A DNA stretch of 64,000 nt from Salminus brasiliensis. Its lineage: Eukaryota > Chordata > Actinopteri > Characiformes > Bryconidae. Of the stretch, positions 60,166-64,000 are shown piece after piece. How positions within the stretch are numbered: position 1 is the stretch's first letter; every line of letters begins with the position of its first letter. The stretch is from assembly GCF_030463535.1 (NCBI RefSeq), contig NC_132892.1, forward strand, positions 34,185,109-34,249,108, read 5' to 3'. A program made the position numbers and the translations under genes. The notes under the pieces were generated by a model. The model searched no databases, was not told the origin of the DNA, and saw only the letters and a program-made list of their open reading frames with translations.

Positions 60166-63100
60166 CAGAGCTCAGTACACAATACCATCTCTACAGCTGG
60201 ATTCACAAGCTCTGATTGATGTGGCCAAACACCTGGGCAACCTCCGGTATAAAGTGTGGGAGAAGATGAAGGACCTCTGTCCTTATTGTGAGTACAACTA
60301 AAGAACATTTTGATGTGGCAAACAAATTGTAAACTATTCATGTGGAGTTGTGAAAAAAACAGAATTCTGGGAGGAGGAGCATGCCTCCCAGTGTCCTTAA
60401 ATTTCATATCTTCCTTCCATTTTCAAAATGAATTTTTTGCAACCCCCACCTTCCTGTTCCTCTGAAGTTATATCTCCCATCAATCCTAGCCAACATAAAG
60501 CCAAGCTCAGCAGCAGAGAAAGTGGTAACCTGTTCTTACAGCCTTCAACATTTAAGACTAGGCATCTACACCATAATATAGATTACAAGTGAATACATAC
60601 AGTAGATGAAGGTAGTCTTGGGTGAACGACTACACACTGAAAGTGAGTTAAGAGAGGTTTTACATGCCCAGTAAGCCAATGGAAAACTTAACTAATCAAG
60701 GTTACACAGCTCAACCATAAGGCACCCTTATTTTTTTAAACAACTCAGTTCACTCAGTCAGAAAAACTCAAGTGAATAACTTCATCTTGTTAATCTTACA
60801 CACATTAAGAGTGTGCACCTCCCCTATTAATTTTTTGAGTTTCTTTGACTTAATCAGCTTATGTTATCCTACCGTTCTGTAGTATTTACAGTATTAAGTG
60901 TTAACTTAATTATTTAATTTTAAAATGCAATTATGTTACAGTACAATTATTGGAGGACAGATTGGCCTTCTACCCCAAAGCAAAAGCCACCTGAACTCCA
61001 GCCTTGAGTGCCCAAAGTCTTACAGTCTCCTACCACATTATCATAAACCGATGGCATTGTCAGAACTTGCAGAATCTATATTGGTGTGAAGAGCTAAAAA
61101 TATATTATCTAAACTGATTCATTTGGACCAGACTGGCTTTATTAGCATAAGACAAGCACAGGCCAATGTTAGGACTTTACACATCATCAGACACATTATG
61201 TGTTACAACACAGAAGTAGATTTACTATGATTTAGACACCAAAAAGCCTGGTTCTGCAATAATGTTATTTATTTATACTTATTTATACTGCTATAATGTT
61301 AGTTGTTATATTAGGAGTTATCACAGGATATTTATTGACACAGTTTGGGCACTGTAAAATTAAGGACTGCTTTTCTCTAGAATGAGGAACAAGACAGGGC
61401 TGCCCATCATCACTTTTTTTTTTTTACTTTTTTGCTTCATTAAAGCATTTAAGCCTGGTATACTCTAAAACAGATTTTAAAATCTGAGCATATCTTACAC
61501 TTAATGGCAGGTCTCCTATACTCAAACAACTCCTATACTCACCCACATCCTTTAAATCTCAGAAACTGCATCTGGCTGCTCTTTTTAAGTGAAAAATATG
61601 AGCGGCAGGTCGTATGTGACTCGCATCCAGAGTTATGTGGCCGTTTCTAACTGGTGGATTTAATCTAATTGGTGGATTCCCCCCTTTGTGTGAAACTGAC
61701 CAAGGGACACTCAAATACTTGTCTTCTGCCTCTCGCATTTTATTACTATAAAATACTATTTTTTTTTACAAATGCCACTGCTTTAGTAAAGCTGAGAGAG
61801 TGGTAAACCCTTCCACATGTGAAGAGATGTTTTTATGGGGAATATAAAGAATTTCTAAAATTAAGGGTCAACAGCAGTGGCAGTCTCCTGCTCATGTAGT
61901 CTTTGTTTGTAGAGACACTTGTGTTTTTCCAAGAACTCAGTAAAGATTTTGCTGTCTTCACCATGTCTTAAATAGGCTGCTACTAGCTAAGGTAAGTCAC
62001 ACTAGTAATCAATCACAGTTTACAATGTAAAAATCAAAATTTTAAAATATTAGAGAACTACTATTCCGCTCGGGTTCAGCTTGATCAGAAGGTTTAAGAC
62101 TGACTCATTGCTGCTCTCATACTTCCAGATTATTCACATGATCATTTCTTCAGATTCACCTCCTGATTAGGAAATCACTTCCGATTGGAAAATTTTGTCA
62201 GAAGAGCAAAACCAGGATTATAATCAGACTAAAGATTACATAGTGTGCTCCAAGCCTTAGCCAGAGGATTAGACAGTAATGACAACTGGTGAACACAAGT
62301 TCACAAGTGCGCTCTGTTTGTATAAGGGGTCAGTCTGTGCTGCTGTCTACCAGCAGAGGGCGATGGTGTTATCCAAGGGAACTCTAATTCCCAGAACCCC
62401 TAGGAGTAATCAGTGCCAACCAGACACAAAAGTAGACAGAGATGAAAGAAAGAGAAAAGCTTGAAAGGAGGAAAGAAAGGAGTTGAAAAGAAACTGAGTT
62501 GTGAAAGTAAATATCTGAAGAGATTTAAGCTCAATACTCAATCAAGCTTTGATCATCAGTTTTATTGTTTAAAGAGCTTCATCAATCAGCTCCCTCTCCA
62601 GAGAGAGTTCCTTAGTTTTACTGCTAACTGTCCTTGGTCTGAGCAGGCCATCTTGACATCTCCTTCGTTTGGTTTTCCTGCCTTTTTTCATTTCATTATT
62701 CTAAAGGGTGCAATTCCACCCATTACCTATGCTTGCTGGAGGCGCAGTGGTAGGTTATTGGACCTACACTGCCAGGGTTGCCAGATCAAATTCGTCTGGG
62801 AGCAACCCAGACCTGTTCTCCCTGACTGTCCTGTAACAGTTTGTTGTAACATGTAACGTCTCAACCTGCACCGTTACTAGCAAGATAACCTTTCTTGAGG
62901 AATCGGGGTATTTGCTGTATGTCTACTTGCCTTTTTTGACTACAGAGTTGATCTTGGAAGCACATTTTTGGGTTGTGGACCCATTCTTACCTTGATACCG
63001 ACCTGCCTGATACACTTGCACCATATGCACACTTCCATGAGTTTTGTCATGCCATTGCTGTATTAAAAAAGATCCCCAACCTAAATAATGCCTGTGGTCT

Positions 63101-63800
63101 TACAGTGGTTTCTTCTCACTGATGAAACTGCAAAGCACCAAATAGGTTACAATAAGTACTTGAACACTAACACTTATTTTAATGCCCAATGGGTAGATAT
63201 AGAAGCTATGTGTGAAGCGACTGTGTTCATTAGACATTGATTAGATATCCTCACATTCTTTTTGCATGTTTGCTTGCAGTTCCAGTGATTCTGGACCCAA
63301 ACAGTGCACATGAAACCCTAACCCTCTCTGAAGATCTCACCAGTCTCAGCAGAGAATATCCACGGCCGGACTTCCCAAACAACCCAGAGAGATTTACTGT
63401 TTATCCGATCATTCTAGGTTCTGAAGGGTTTAACGCTGGAATACACAGTTGGATGGTGGAGGTTAAAGACTGTACCAGTTGGATCATCGGTGTGGCAAAA
63501 GAGTCGGTTAAAAGGAAAGAAAAATGCAGTGCAGTACCTGCAGAAGGTATCTGGGCAGTAAGTCTTAATAACAATAAATACTCCTGGACCAGCCAGGTGC
63601 CGACCACGAAGTACCAGAGATTAAAAATCCAACTAAACTTGGAAGCCGGAGAAGTGAAGTTCTTCAGTGATGACAGCTTCTGGCCTTTACACAGTTACAC
63701 GGAGAGATTTACAGAGAAGATATATCCTTTCTTTAATTGCACTTGTGAAAACCCGGTCAAGATATTACCTGTAAAGATCACAGTTCAGAAAACAGAGTAA
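58082..63800 (+). CDS. TRIM E3 ubiquitin ligase, PRY-SPRY type (gene I)
   Basis: Predicted exons: 58,082-58,483; 59,371-59,466; 59,688-59,912; 60,010-60,032; 60,169-60,287; 63,280-63,800. All are GT-AG and phases agree, giving 461 residues. Exon 1: RING C3HC4 (C14, C17, C29, H31, C34, C37, C50, C53) and B-box ([23 protein letters not shown]). Exons 2-3: coiled coil ([20 protein letters not shown]). Exon 5 holds [20 protein letters not shown]. Exon 6: PRY ([18 protein letters not shown]) and SPRY ([40 protein letters not shown]). Same class as gene H, in the opposite direction from a shared promoter: an ancient inverted duplicate. The SPRY exons have diverged more than the RING exons, as expected if target binding is under selection. 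A (TG)16 tract abuts the exon 5 acceptor; intron 5 is 3 kb with repeats. Likely an interferon-inducible ubiquitin ligase. Confidence 0.9.
60131..60162 (+). repeat. (TG)16 tract at the exon 5 acceptor of gene I
   Basis: Sixteen TG units run directly into TTTCAG at the 3' splice site (exon starts 60,169). UG tracts at such sites are known in other genes to bind TDP-43-type factors and to alter exon inclusion. Confidence 0.9.
60288..62264. other. First part of intron 5 of gene I
   Basis: AT-rich intron without recognised genes. Short stretches at 61,020-61,560 look like decayed retroelement sequence (for example a tgaggaacaagacagggctg-like phrase near 61,382), but are too weak to classify. Confidence 0.35.
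62265..62860. mobile_element. LTR-like dispersed repeat, copy 2
   Basis: It shares the block order of 14,696-15,295: ccagcagagggcgatggtg, aattcccagaacccc, gtgccaaccagacac, an AGAAAGAG-rich part, ggttttcctgcctttttt, and a tRNA-like stretch (gaggcgcagtggtaggttat, ccagggttgccagatcaaat). Open frames across it are chance. It lies in intron 5 of gene I. Confidence 0.5.
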
Positions 63801-64000
63801 CAGTTTCCAGAGTAACCAGTGTCAATATTTCTTTCTAAACCAGAATTTAACAAAAATGTTTGAGCCTCCTAAAAACGTTGAGCCTCCTTCACCAATGTCT
63901 GTGTAAGAAATTTCTTAAATATGTTTCTGAGAAAAGTCAGATCATCAGAATATTCAGATGCTTTTGTTTTTAAAGCACTGTTGGCAGCTCTGCTCTAAAG
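63801..64000 (+). other. 3' UTR side of gene I
   Basis: Sequence after the stop codon up to the window end. No AATAAA signal is visible within these 200 bases, so the transcript probably ends outside. Confidence 0.5.

Noticed and set aside
62279..62856. Two plus-strand frames in intron 5 of gene I
   Set aside because: They lie in an LTR-like repeat also found at 14,696-15,295, where the frames are not kept.

Overview
The window looks like nuclear DNA of a teleost fish. It has short GT-AG exons in long introns, many Tc1-type DNA transposons, non-LTR and LTR retroelement pieces, tRNA-derived SINEs and long microsatellites. The species cannot be fixed from the sequence; an ostariophysan is a guess from the repeat types.

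Positions 1-53,000 hold a tandem cluster of immune receptor genes, all on the minus strand, of the CD300 / pIgR-like (PIGRL, CMRF35-like) family. Five genes have an uninterrupted predicted reading frame: A (13,335-18,248), B (21,245-23,939), C (27,296-29,972), D (32,881-36,357) and E (37,917-43,230). The common plan is a signal-peptide exon, two Ig-V exons, a transmembrane exon, a 41-44 bp linker exon and a signalling-tail exon. B and C are recent ~6-kb tandem duplicates. A joins a B/C-like ectodomain to an unrelated ITIM/ITSM tail. E adds a repeat-bearing Pro/Thr stalk and has a 2-kb AGT-type array in its last intron. Broken or fossil receptors lie at 123-600, 5,291-5,578, 47,238-48,108 and 51,222-52,526. 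A promoter block with a GGAA (ETS/PU.1-like) core lies upstream of each gene.

Positions 53,700-63,800 hold two TRIM (RING, B-box, coiled coil, PRY-SPRY) ubiquitin ligase genes head to head: H on minus (53,722-57,726) and I on plus (58,082-63,800). Only 355 bp separate their start codons, and this gap holds two inverted ISRE sites. Shared interferon induction is therefore likely.

Between the genes lie six Tc1-like copies (all degraded), a Ty3/gypsy pol relic, a 5'-truncated non-LTR element with a 425-codon RT frame, a solo LTR with a 5-bp target duplication, MITEs, SINEs and two foldback structures. All exon structures were assigned by reading splice signals and comparing paralogues by eye; there is no transcript evidence.
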